This document shows, piece after piece, positions 8,674-17,602 of a DNA stretch of 34,193 nucleotides. Position 1 is the first letter of the stretch; each line of letters begins with the position of its first letter. The translations under genes and the position numbers were made by a program. The notes under the pieces were generated by a model. That model had not been told where the DNA came from. It saw nothing but the letters and a program-made list of their open reading frames with translations, and did no database searches. The stretch is from Methylobacteriaceae bacterium (lineage in GTDB: Bacteria; Pseudomonadota; Alphaproteobacteria; Rhizobiales; Beijerinckiaceae). The stretch lies in assembly GCA_020638135.1 (NCBI GenBank), contig JACKJE010000028.1, forward strand, positions 1-34,193. Direction: 5' to 3'.

Positions 8674-8736
8674 CCTCCCTCTCCCGCGAAACGGGGGGAG
8701 GATCGGGGAGGGGCTGGCGATGACGTCAGACGTCAT
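8674..8736. repeat. GA-rich imperfect hairpin plus ATGACGTC inverted repeat
   Basis: Between the divergent dipeptidase and thioesterase genes an imperfect stem (CCTCCCTCTCCCG against CGGGGGGAGG, loop around 8687-8691) is followed by a perfect inverted repeat: ATGACGTC (8720-8727), one base, GACGTCAT (8729-8736). The first part resembles GC-rich intergenic palindromes common in Hyphomicrobiales; the second could be an operator. No second copy was seen in this window. Confidence 0.5.
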
Positions 8737-8784
8737 TGCCAATCTTCCCCGCGCTCGCGACACTCGGCGCTCAGGGAGGGCCAG

Positions 8785-9183
8785 ATGATCGACGTCAACA
8801 TCATGCCGCTCGCGCGCCTCATGGGCGTTCGTCTGGTGGAGCAATCGCCCGACAGAGTGGTCGCCGAAATGGAGGTTCGCGAGGATCTGTGCACGACCAA
8901 TTCCATCCTGCACGGGGGCGCCTACATGGCCTTTGCCGACACGGTCGGCGCGGTGGCGACCGTTTTGAACCTGCCGCCGGGCGCGGGCACGACGACGGTC
9001 GAGAGCAAGACCAATTTCATTTCCGCGATCCGGGCGGGCGAGGTCGCGCGCGCGGAATGCACGCCGGTCCATCGCGGCAAGACGACGCAGGTCTGGACGA
9101 CGCGCATTCTCAGGCCGGATGGCAAGCTCGCCGCCATCGTCACGCAGACCCAGATGGTGCTTGCGCCCCGCGCGAAAGCCTAG
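8785..9183 (+). CDS. PaaI-family hotdog-fold thioesterase
   Basis: The 132-residue protein has hotdog length and the PaaI signature: SILHGGAYMAFADTVGAVA (HGG followed by the catalytic acidic residue in the long helix), then TTTVESKTNFISAIRAGEV, the strand pattern usual for PaaI/YdiI-type thioesterases. These hydrolyse acyl-CoA or hydroxybenzoyl/phenylacetyl-CoA-type thioesters. The ATG at 8785 has a good GGGAGGG ribosome site at 8774-8780; the longer open frame upstream lies over the dipeptidase gene. With pccAB and an enoyl-CoA hydratase in the window an acyl-CoA role fits, but the substrate is unknown. Confidence 0.88.
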   Translation: MIDVNIMPLARLMGVRLVEQSPDRVVAEMEVREDLCTTNSILHGGAYMAFADTVGAVATVLNLPPGAGTTTVESKTNFISAIRAGEVARAECTPVHRGKTTQVWTTRILRPDGKLAAIVTQTQMVLAPRAKA

Positions 9184-9334
9184 AATTGTCCCGAAATTCG
9201 CAAGCAAGGCCAAACCATCCGCGTTGCCAAGGACTTAACCGTTAAGCGGGTTTCGCTGACCGGATTTAGATTCCTGCAATTCGCCCTGGGCGAAAGTCCC
9301 AGCGCGTCAAATCCAGACGCGCGGGGACCTTGTC

Positions 9335-9796
9335 GTGACAGCACAATTCAGCGCCGACGACTTTCGCAGCGCCGTTGAACTCGACCGCCGTCGCCTGGCG
9401 CTGGTTTCGATCGAGCGCGAAGGGGAGATCGACGCCGACCTCGTGCGTCGGCTGCGCTACGATCTGTTCCGCGGCGACGCGTTGACGCAGGACGAGGCGG
9501 CGGCGCTGTTCTCGATCGAGCGCAACGTTCGGCCCGATTGCCCGGAATGGCGCGAGTTCTTCGTCGACGTGATCGTGGATTTCCTGCTTTGGCAGCAGCG
9601 CCCGAGCGGTGTGCTCAACGAGGCGCAGGCGGAGTGGCTGGTCGGCCAGGCCGACGCCGCACGGACGCTCACGGCCTTCGCCACGCTGGTGGCGGCGCTG
9701 GAGGAGGCGCACCGCACGCCCGGCTGGTTCGCCGCCGCCGTCCGCGGCCGGGTCGCCAAGGGCTGGGCCGGGCCGGAAATCGCCCGCGCTGCGTGA
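9335..9796 (+). CDS. Conserved alphaproteobacterial protein of unknown function
   Basis: This 153-residue soluble protein begins at a GTG (9335). The sequence is acidic and mostly helical, with CPEWREFFVDVIVDFLLWQQ followed by RPSGVLNEAQAEWLVGQADA; I recall similar uncharacterised proteins in Bradyrhizobium-type genomes. No catalytic motif, signal peptide or membrane segment is visible. The preceding 150 bases hold the short inverted repeat CTTAAC-C-GTTAAG (9234-9246). It lies 92 bases before pccA on the same strand and could share its transcript. Codon use is like its neighbours, so it is likely a real gene, but its function is unknown. Confidence 0.75.
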   Translation: MTAQFSADDFRSAVELDRRRLALVSIEREGEIDADLVRRLRYDLFRGDALTQDEAAALFSIERNVRPDCPEWREFFVDVIVDFLLWQQRPSGVLNEAQAEWLVGQADAARTLTAFATLVAALEEAHRTPGWFAAAVRGRVAKGWAGPEIARAA

Positions 9797-9888
9797 TTCA
9801 TAAGGATGTGTAGACGGGGGCCGCGGCCTCCCGTAAAAGCGCCTCAGCTGGATTTGCCGCAGTGCAGCGGCTTTCGATCGGTGGGCGC

Positions 9889-11892
<2,004 letters not shown>

Positions 11893-11899
11893 CAGCTCG

Positions 11900-11935
11900 G
11901 TCGCGCCGCCGTCGGTTTCGGCGGGGCGCGACTTT
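11900..11935 (+). terminator. Rho-independent terminator after pccA
   Basis: Eight bases after the pccA stop a long GC-rich stem forms: GTCGCGCC then GCCG (11900-11911) pairs with CGGC and GGCGCGAC (11919-11932), with a two-base bulge, and is followed by a short T run (11933-11935). Confidence 0.65.
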
Positions 11936-11995
11936 GACCGCCACCCGCGCCCGCCGCACGAACATGCAGGCGGGCGCATTTTTTGAAAGAGATAG

Positions 11996-12022
11996 TTGCA
12001 TAGCTAATTAGTATGCTATATA
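11996..12022 (+). promoter_or_regulatory. Candidate marR promoter and operator
   Basis: A -35-like TTGCAT (11996-12001) and an extended -10 TGCTATATA (12014-12022) are 15 bases apart. The same stretch contains imperfect dyads: GCATA (11998-12002) against TATGC (12012-12016), and the palindrome CTAATTAG (12004-12011). MarR proteins commonly repress their own promoter through such AT-rich dyads. Initiation from this -10 would fall at or near the ATG at 12031. Position is seen; function is inferred. Confidence 0.45.
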
Positions 12023-12477
12023 TGTCGGTCATGTTCGACCATTGCCTGTTCTTCAATGCGACTGCGTTGGCGCGCTCGGTGGAGCGGGCCTGGGCGCAGG
12101 TCTTCGAGAAATTCGACCTGACGCCGCCACAGGCGTTCATGCTGCGCGCCGTGCTCGCCAAGCCCGGCCTGCTGCAGGGCGAACTTGCGGCGACGCTTTC
12201 GATCTCCCGGCCGACGACGACGCGCGCGCTCGACGCGCTGGAGCAGCGGCGACTGATCGTACGGCGCGCAAGCAAGCGGGACGGGCGCGAACAGGGCGTG
12301 TTTCCAACGCCTGCCGCGGAAGCTCTGCGCGACGGCCTGAACGCCGAGGCCGCGGCCATGACGCGGCGCCTCAAGGAAGTTCTGGGCGACGACCTGTTCG
12401 TCAATTCCGTGCGCGACATGCGCGTCGTTCGCGACAAGCTCGAACGACCTCAATTCACGCGTAACAAAGGAGAATGA
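12013..12477 (+). CDS. MarR family transcriptional regulator
   Basis: The 154-residue protein has the MarR winged-helix layout: LTPPQAFMLRAVLAKPG, LQGELAATLSISRPTTTRALDALEQRRLI (recognition helix) and the wing RRASKRDGREQGVFPT. MarR dimers repress nearby genes and release DNA on binding phenolics or after oxidation. The start is uncertain: ATGs at 12013, 12022 and 12031 are in frame, the first two overlap the likely promoter, and no Shine-Dalgarno precedes them, so a leaderless start at 12031 (MFDHCLFFNATALARSV) is plausible. The stop lies 5 bases before the tautomerase ATG, so the two genes form an operon and the tautomerase substrate pathway is the likely target. Confidence 0.88.
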   Translation: MLYMSVMFDHCLFFNATALARSVERAWAQVFEKFDLTPPQAFMLRAVLAKPGLLQGELAATLSISRPTTTRALDALEQRRLIVRRASKRDGREQGVFPTPAAEALRDGLNAEAAAMTRRLKEVLGDDLFVNSVRDMRVVRDKLERPQFTRNKGE

Positions 12478-12481
12478 TCCG

Positions 12482-12874
12482 ATGCCTATCCTGAAAGTGC
12501 TGATCGGAGCGCCGCGCTCGCACGAGACGACGGAGGCCGTCGTGAGCACGCTGCTCGATTTGACCGTCGACGTCCTGAAGAAGAAGCGCGAGGTCACGTC
12601 GATCGCCGTCGACTACCTCGATCCGAAGGACTGGTATGTCGCAGGCCATTCGCTGCACGAGCAAGGCAAGTCGAGCTTCTATTTCGACATCAAGATCACG
12701 GACGAGACCAACACCAAGTCCGAGAAGGCGGAGTTCATCGCCAGGGCCTTCGACGCGCTGTCGCGGCTTCTCGGCGACGTTCACGAAGAAAGCTACATCC
12801 ACGTCGAGGACGTGCGCGCCGCCGCCTATGGCTATGGCGGGCGAACGCAGGAATATCGCTATCATCACGGCTGA
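12482..12874 (+). CDS. Tautomerase family protein
   Basis: The 130-residue protein begins MPILKVLIGAPRS; Pro2 would be the N-terminal catalytic proline of the 4-oxalocrotonate tautomerase/MIF superfamily after Met removal. Length and the C-terminal DVHEESYIHVEDVRAAAYGYGG point to the longer tautomerase group seen beside MarR regulators, rather than the 62-residue 4-OT type. Members tautomerise enol/keto acids in aromatic catabolism or act as dehalogenases or decarboxylases. An AAAGGAGAA ribosome site overlaps the end of marR and precedes the ATG at 12482. It forms a two-gene operon with marR. The substrate is unknown. Confidence 0.85.
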   Translation: MPILKVLIGAPRSHETTEAVVSTLLDLTVDVLKKKREVTSIAVDYLDPKDWYVAGHSLHEQGKSSFYFDIKITDETNTKSEKAEFIARAFDALSRLLGDVHEESYIHVEDVRAAAYGYGGRTQEYRYHHG

Positions 12875-12914
12875 TGCGAAGGGCGATAGGCGCCCTTCGA
12901 CTCGCCGCTTCGCC

Positions 12915-13270
12915 TCAGTGCGCCTTCGTCCAGTTCTCGGCGTCGCACATGGACTGGCCGACGGCGCAGCCCTTGATGCTGAGGCCGGAGGCGCTGAACG
13001 TCACCGTGCCGTTGAAGGTCATGATGCCGGGCATTGAGGGGTGCTTCATGTTCGCGCCCTGCCAGGAGGCGCCGGTCTTGGTCATGCCGTGGCACATTTC
13101 GAAGCCTGCGCGTTCGCCGCCGGTGATCTTGCAAAAAGCTTTCCGCCCGACGTCGTGACCTTCACGAGATCGCCGTTGGGACGCTTGTAGGTTCCGCTTT
13201 CGGCGGCCGAAGCGCCGGCGCTCGTGACGGCGGCGAGGGCGATGGCGCAGGCGATATGCGAGAATTTCAT
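12915..13270 (-). pseudogene. DUF2147-like secreted protein, one frameshift
   Basis: The first half starts at ATG 13270 with a signal peptide (MKFSHIACAIALAAVTSAGA, cleavage after ASA) and continues ESGTYKRPNGDLVKVTTSGGK. The second half reads CKITGGERAGFEMCHGM to KGCAVGQSMCDAENWTKAH in another frame. The junction lies at an A5 run (13133-13137), so one missing or extra base explains it. Restored, the protein is about 118 residues. The ending KGCxxGxxxCxxxxWT resembles DUF2147 periplasmic proteins, of unknown function. A homopolymer error in the sequence is more likely than real decay. The gene is convergent with the tautomerase gene. Confidence 0.7.
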
Positions 13271-13373
13271 GTGATGCCTCCCGGATGCGGCGTTCTTTGC
13301 GGCCGCTATCGGCAGGTTCACATTCAAATCCGAAAATATCAAGAAGTGTATGTTTGAGTGGACGGTGGCGACA

Positions 13374-14102
13374 TCAGTCGCCGCCGCCACAGCCGCCGCC
13401 GCAGCTTCCGCCGTCGCCGCCGGAATCGCCCGAGCCGCCGCTGTCGCCTGACGACGCATCGCCTGCACCATCTCCGAAACCTGTCGTCGAGCCGTCGATT
13501 GAACTGTCGCTGAAATCGCCGCCGCAATAACCGCTAGCGCCGCCGGCCGCGCCGACGCGCTGCGCGGCGCAATCGGCCGTGTAGTAGAAGCCGTTCGCGA
13601 TCTTCAGCTTCGCGTCCAGCGCAAACAGCAGCGGCAGGCGCGACGGCTTCACGGGATTGATGTTTTCCTCCTTGCAGCATTGCCACCAGACGCGCCGCAG
13701 GCCGGTGTTGGACTGGCGTTTCGCCGGGCTCAGCGCAAGGGCAGGGGTGTGATGCAGGAAGCCGCCGAAGGCATTCGCACAAAAGGCGTCATACGCCCGG
13801 GTGTAGAGGATGAACTCGTGCCAGAGGTCGTCGGCGACCTGCGAGGGCATGGCCACGTAGCGCTTGCCGGAATTGAGATAGGCGAGGAAGAACTGGCGCA
13901 GGCCTTCGGCCACCAGCGCGCTCTCCTTGCGGCGGAAGCCCTTGTGCCGGGCCTGCAGCTTGTCGAGCAGGCCGGGCGGCCAGGCATAGTCGCGGATGAA
14001 GTCGGCGCGGCGCAGGCGCCTGAGCTGGAAGTAGAAATAGGCGGCCGAAACGGCGCAGCCGGCAGCGACTGCGGTCGCGAGAAAAATGTATTTGTTCGCC
14101 AC
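13374..14102 (-). CDS. Glycine-rich domain (GRDP-like) membrane-anchored protein
   Basis: The 242-residue protein starts at a GTG (14102; VANKYIFLATAVAAG) with one N-terminal membrane segment (about 4-24). The body holds MPSQVADDLWHEFILYTRAY and FGGFLHHTP, the WHxxILxTxxY and FxHH motifs of the glycine-rich domain-containing protein family (DUF1399-like). After about residue 190 the tail is almost only Gly, Ser, Asp and Cys and ends GGSCGGGCGGGD. The open frame continues 5' over the cyclotransferase gene, but that part is not homologous. The function is unknown; the Cys-Gly tail suggests a surface or metal-binding role, which is inference. Confidence 0.75.
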   Translation of the reverse strand: MANKYIFLATAVAAGCAVSAAYFYFQLRRLRRADFIRDYAWPPGLLDKLQARHKGFRRKESALVAEGLRQFFLAYLNSGKRYVAMPSQVADDLWHEFILYTRAYDAFCANAFGGFLHHTPALALSPAKRQSNTGLRRVWWQCCKEENINPVKPSRLPLLFALDAKLKIANGFYYTADCAAQRVGAAGGASGYCGGDFSDSSIDGSTTGFGDGAGDASSGDSGGSGDSGGDGGSCGGGCGGGD

Positions 14103-14162
14103 GCGCTTGCCAGTCCCCGACTCGGCGTTGCAACAGTCTAACTTTCCGAGGGACTTGCGCCG

Positions 14163-14648
14163 ATGCCTTTCTATTTCGCCTACGGGTCGAACATGGACGC
14201 CGACGCCATGCGCGCGCGCTGCCCGAAATCGCGCGCGTTGGGCCGGGCGCGGCTGGCGCGCCACCGGTTCGCGCTGATGGCGGACGGCCATGCGACTGTC
14301 GTGCGCGATCCCAATAGCGAGACGCATGGCGTTCTCTACGATCTCGCCCTGTCCGACATTCCCGCGCTCGACCGTTACGAGGAGGTTTCGCGCGGGCTCT
14401 ACCAGAAGGCCAACCAGCCGGTGCTGCGCGCCGATGGTTCGCCGGCGCGCGCGCTGGTCTATATCGGCGCGGCGGCGGCGGCGTCTGGTCCGCCGAAAAA
14501 GCCGGCCTACATGGAGGGCGTGATCGCGGCGGCGCGACAAGCGGATTTGCCGGCGGCCTATGTCGATTTTCTGTGCGGCCTGCTATCAGGAGGCGGTGTT
14601 GCTGCGCCGCAGCGGCGGGCGATCAAGTGGTCGCCGCCCGCTGGTTGA
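14163..14648 (+). CDS. Gamma-glutamylcyclotransferase (AIG2/GGCT-like)
   Basis: The 161-residue protein begins MPFYFAYGSNMDADAM, with the substrate-loop motif YGSNM (residues 7-11) of the GGCT fold. LDRYEEVSRGLYQK carries the conserved acidic residue (Glu73 or Glu74) that acts as general base. Family members release 5-oxoproline from gamma-glutamyl amino acids or amines. The start 60 bases beyond the divergent glycine-rich gene leaves a very short shared promoter. It lies 21 bases before panC on the same strand. Substrate is not predictable. Confidence 0.85.
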   Translation: MPFYFAYGSNMDADAMRARCPKSRALGRARLARHRFALMADGHATVVRDPNSETHGVLYDLALSDIPALDRYEEVSRGLYQKANQPVLRADGSPARALVYIGAAAAASGPPKKPAYMEGVIAAARQADLPAAYVDFLCGLLSGGGVAAPQRRAIKWSPPAG

Positions 14649-14669
14649 GAGTTTGTCGGGGAGTTCGCC

Positions 14670-15536
14670 TTGAGCGCCAAGAGCCATCCGTCTTCGCCGC
14701 TGGTCCTGCACGATGTCGCGGGGCTGCGCGCGCAGGTGCGCGCGTGGCGGGCCGCCGGCGAGCGCGTCGCGCTGGCGCCGACAATGGGCGCCCTGCACGC
14801 CGGCCATGTGTCGCTGGTGGAGGAGGGTTTGCGCCGCGCCGACCGCGTGATCGCGACCGTTTTCGTCAATCCCACGCAATTCGCGCCGACCGAGGATTTC
14901 TCCAAATATCCGCGCACCCTGCCGGCCGATGTCGAAAAGCTTGCGCAAGTCGGCTGCGACCTGTGTTTCGCCCCCGATGTCGCGGAAATGTACCCGGAGG
15001 GGTTTGCGACGACGGTGACGCTGACCGGACCCGCCAAGGTCGATCTCGAGGACCATTTCCGTCCGACGCATTTTGCCGGCGTGGCGACGATCGTCGCCAA
15101 GCTGCTCAATCAGGCGCAGGCCGATTGCGCCATTTTCGGCGAGAAGGACTACCAGCAACTGCGGGTCATCACGCGCATGGCGCGCGATCTCGACATTCCC
15201 ACCGAGATCGTCGGCGCGCGGACCGTGCGCGAGGCGGACGGCCTCGCCATGTCCTCGCGCAACGTCTACCTCTCGGCCGATGAGCGGGCGCGCGCGCCGG
15301 CCATGTATCGCGCGCTGAACCATGCGGCGGCCAAGATCCGCGAAGGCGAGGTGATCGGCCACGAAATGACCGAGGCGCGCGAAATGCTGGTCGAGGCGGG
15401 CTTCATGGTCGACTATATCGAGGCGCGGCACGCCGAGACGCTGGAGCGGATCGCGCGGCGCATCGAGGGGCCGATCCGGCTGCTGGCGGCCGGCAAGCTC
15501 GGCCAGACGCGGCTGATCGACAATATCGCTGTTTGA
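14670..15536 (+). CDS. panC: Pantothenate synthetase (pantoate-beta-alanine ligase)
   Basis: The 288-residue protein matches PanC throughout. LAPTMGALHAGHVSLV (PTMGALHAGH at 37-46, the HxGH nucleotide-binding motif), VFVNPTQFAPTEDFSKYPR, FGEKDYQQL and MSSRNVYL (KMSKS-like ATP loop) are all present. It joins pantoate and beta-alanine with ATP cleavage in coenzyme A synthesis. The start is a TTG at 14670 with GGGGAG about 7 bases upstream; no better in-frame ATG precedes the conserved region. panB is not adjacent. The acylphosphatase ATG follows one base after the stop, so translation is likely coupled. Confidence 0.96.
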   Translation: MSAKSHPSSPLVLHDVAGLRAQVRAWRAAGERVALAPTMGALHAGHVSLVEEGLRRADRVIATVFVNPTQFAPTEDFSKYPRTLPADVEKLAQVGCDLCFAPDVAEMYPEGFATTVTLTGPAKVDLEDHFRPTHFAGVATIVAKLLNQAQADCAIFGEKDYQQLRVITRMARDLDIPTEIVGARTVREADGLAMSSRNVYLSADERARAPAMYRALNHAAAKIREGEVIGHEMTEAREMLVEAGFMVDYIEARHAETLERIARRIEGPIRLLAAGKLGQTRLIDNIAV

Positions 15537-15537
15537 G

Positions 15538-15815
15538 ATGGAGGCGCGGCGCGTTCTCGTCTCCGGCCGCGTGCAGGGCGTCGGCTTTCGCTATTTCGTC
15601 GCGGGCGAGGCGCGCGCGCTGGGGCTCGCCGGCTTCGTCCGCAATCTGCGCGACGGGCGTGTCGAGGCGGAGGTTTGCGGACCCGCCGACAAAGTCGAGG
15701 CGCTGATCGCGGCCTGCCGGCGCGGGCCGCCGGGATCGCGCGTCGACGGCTTGAAATAGCCACGGCAAGCGCGGCGGCGCTGCCCGAGCTCTTCGAAATC
15801 CGGCGGGACGGCTGA
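15538..15815 (+). pseudogene. acyP: Acylphosphatase, frameshifted near its end
   Basis: The open frame from ATG 15538 gives 73 residues with RVLVSGRVQGVGFRYFV (catalytic Arg in the phosphate loop) and GFVRNLRDGRVEAEV (catalytic Asn). It then hits a TAG at 15757-15759, which is short for the family (about 90). In another frame the sequence continues (L)EIATASAAALPELFEIRRDG and stops at 15813-15815, exactly the expected acylphosphatase end. One missing base near 15749-15755 therefore truncates it. It hydrolyses acyl phosphates such as carbamoyl phosphate. A sequencing error is likely; both catalytic residues are intact. Confidence 0.82.
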
Positions 15816-15874
15816 CCTTTTACGATCCGTTGACCATCCGGGCGCAGACTGCGCGTTCGCTGACGGAAAACGCG

Positions 15875-16528
15875 ATGCCCAGGCATTTCCTCTGGTTTCT
15901 GTTCGACTGGCGCGGCCGGGTGGCACGCGGGCCCTATCGTATGGCCGTGCTCGTGCTGGCGCTGCTTGTGGCCGCCCTCGAGTTTGCGCCGGAAGGGCTG
16001 CATGGCCTGCTGGTCGGCGTGCTCATCCTGCAGCTCTTCGTGCAGGCTGCGCTCGACGCCAAGCGGCTGCACGACATCGGCTTCAGCGCCATGTGGGTGG
16101 CGATCACGAGTTTCGCCTGCATCGCCGCCGCCGCCGTATTGGCCTCGCAATCGCCCGAGGCGCTGGAGCTGATGGGCCAGCATGTCCACGAGATCCTCGG
16201 GCCGGCCGCCGACAAGGGCGGGCCGCTGGCGATCGCGCTCGCCGGGCTGGAGGCCGGGGCCTTGCTGCGCACCTCGCTCCTGTGGATTCCGAAATCGAAT
16301 GCGGGCGGCGACGCCTATGCCTACGAGCCCGGCAAGGAACGGCTGGCCGCGATCGACGCGGGCGCTTCCAACGGCGCTGATCCTGATGCGCTGATCGCCA
16401 AGGCGCTCGCCCGGCAGCACGCCGAGGCAGCTGAAGCCGCCGAGGTCGCCGCGCGCGTTGCGCCCAGGGGCGCGCCGACGACGACATTCGGCGCGCGCAA
16501 GAGTTTTGGGGCGCGCAAGTCGGCCTGA
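15875..16528 (+). CDS. DUF805 family membrane protein
   Basis: The 217-residue protein begins MPRHFLWFLFDWRGRVARGPY, the usual DUF805 opening with FxxRGRxxRxxYW-like pattern. It has about four hydrophobic segments before residue 150, with the conserved AKRLHDIGFSAMW motif between them. The last 60 residues are a soluble Ala/Glu-rich tail ending in two copies of FGARKS. The ATG at 15875 is chosen because MPRHFL is the conserved start and ACGGAAAA precedes it; an ATG at 15830 adds 15 unlikely residues. DUF805 proteins are of unknown function. Confidence 0.82.
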   Translation: MPRHFLWFLFDWRGRVARGPYRMAVLVLALLVAALEFAPEGLHGLLVGVLILQLFVQAALDAKRLHDIGFSAMWVAITSFACIAAAAVLASQSPEALELMGQHVHEILGPAADKGGPLAIALAGLEAGALLRTSLLWIPKSNAGGDAYAYEPGKERLAAIDAGASNGADPDALIAKALARQHAEAAEAAEVAARVAPRGAPTTTFGARKSFGARKSA

Positions 16529-16531
16529 GCG

Positions 16532-17140
16532 TCAGGCCGCGACCGTCGGTCCGAAAATATCCTCAAAGGCGCGCCGCAGCGCGACGTCCACGTCGGTCAT
16601 CGTCACGGGCAGGCCGAGATCGGCGAGACTGGTGACGCCGTAGTGCGTCTCGCGCACGCCGCAGGGCGTAATGCCGGAGAAATGCGCGAGATCGGGCTCC
16701 ACGTTCAGCGAAACGCCGTGGAAGGTCACCCATTGGCGCACGCGAATGCCGATGGCCGCGATCTTGTCCTCGGCCATCTCGCCCGACAGCCCGGCTGGCT
16801 TGTCGGGCCGGCGCGTCCAGACGCCGACGCGGTCCTCGCGCCGCTCGCCCTTCACGTTGAAGGCGGCGAGCGTTTCGATGATCCAGGCTTCGAGCGCGGC
16901 GACGAAGGCGCGCACGTCCTGCCGGCGGCGTTTCAGGTCCAGCATGACGTAGCCGACGCGCTGGCCCGGCCCGTGATAGGTGAACTGGCCGCCGCGCCCG
17001 GTCTCGAACACGGGGAAGCGCGCGTCCAGCAGGTCCCCGGGCTTTGCTGACGTGCCCGACGTGTAGAGCGGGGGGTGTTCGAGCAGCCAGACGCGCTCGG
17101 GCGCCTCGCCACGGGCGATGGCCGCGGCGCGGGCTTCCAT
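16532..17140 (-). CDS. lipB: Octanoyltransferase (lipoate biosynthesis)
   Basis: LipB hallmarks are complete: WLLEHPPLYTSGTSA, RGGQFTYHGPGQRVGYVMLDL, AIGIRVRQWVTFHGVSLNV (catalytic Lys replaced by the usual local pattern with HG) and SGITPCGVRE with the catalytic Cys. It moves octanoyl groups from ACP to lipoyl domains. The first in-frame ATG is 17140, giving 202 residues, but homologous sequence continues upstream in the same frame (PVEWAISDALVPYQQALAE). No ATG, GTG or TTG occurs before an in-frame TAG near 17340. An ATG at 17268 lies in a different frame. Either a rare start codon or a one-base error hides the true start. The gene is divergent from vapB. Confidence 0.92.
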   Translation of the reverse strand: MEARAAAIARGEAPERVWLLEHPPLYTSGTSAKPGDLLDARFPVFETGRGGQFTYHGPGQRVGYVMLDLKRRRQDVRAFVAALEAWIIETLAAFNVKGERREDRVGVWTRRPDKPAGLSGEMAEDKIAAIGIRVRQWVTFHGVSLNVEPDLAHFSGITPCGVRETHYGVTSLADLGLPVTMTDVDVALRRAFEDIFGPTVAA

Positions 17141-17296
17141 TTCGGCCAGCGCCTGCTGATAGGGGACGAGCGCGTCGGAAATGGCCCATTCGACCGGCGG
17201 CGCGCCGGGGCGGGGGAGGAAGCGCGCGGCGAGCGCGTCGCGGGTCGGCGCGGGGCGGGTGACGACATGGGCGAGAATTAGCGAATAGCGCGCGTC

Positions 17297-17345
17297 TTGG
17301 ACAGGCGGGGCCGTGATGGTATATTTCTACCATCGAAGGGTAGAA
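17297..17345 (+). promoter_or_regulatory. vapBC promoter with overlapping operator repeats
   Basis: TTGGAC (17297-17302) and TATATT (17320-17325), 17 bases apart, form a near-consensus sigma-70-type promoter just before vapB. Two inverted repeats overlap its -10 and start region: GATGGTA (17315-17321) with TACCATC (17328-17334), and TTCTACC (17325-17331) with GGTAGAA (17339-17345). VapB-type antitoxins autorepress through such dyads, so these are the likely operator. Confidence 0.7.
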
Positions 17346-17347
17346 TT

Positions 17348-17602
17348 ATGGGCCTGAACATCAAGAACCCGGAAACGGAACGGCTGATCGCGGAGCTTTC
17401 CGAGCGTGAAGGCCGGAGCAAGACGGCTGTGATCACGGAGGCTGTGCGGGAGCGGCTCCAGCGCCTCGATAAGGAAGGCAAGGGCGACTTCGTCGCGGAT
17501 GTTCTCGCCATCGGGCGGGAATGCGCCAGCCGGCTCGACCCGGAAACGCTGGCGCTCGATCACGGCGACTATCTTTATGACGAGAACGGGCTTCCGAAGT
17601 GA
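17348..17602 (+). CDS. vapB: VapB-type antitoxin
   Basis: The 84-residue protein starts MGLNIKNPETERLIAELSEREGRSKTAVI, an N-terminal ribbon-helix-helix of the PSK-operon/VapB (Rv0623-like) group, with a C-terminal tail for toxin binding. The ATG at 17348 follows the operator directly; upstream in-frame codons lie inside the promoter. It would neutralise VapC and repress the operon. Its TGA overlaps the vapC GTG, which fits translational coupling. Confidence 0.88.
   Translation: MGLNIKNPETERLIAELSEREGRSKTAVITEAVRERLQRLDKEGKGDFVADVLAIGRECASRLDPETLALDHGDYLYDENGLPK

Noticed and set aside
8635..9213. N-terminal extension of the dipeptidase reading frame over the thioesterase gene
   Set aside because: The conserved M19 start is MTDPALRQAHDIL at 8634; the upstream part is antisense to a well-supported gene and lacks homology.
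13359..13530. Plus-strand Pro/Ser-rich ORF near 13285-13530
   Set aside because: It is the antisense of the glycine-rich tail of the minus-strand gene, which by itself yields Pro/Ser codons.
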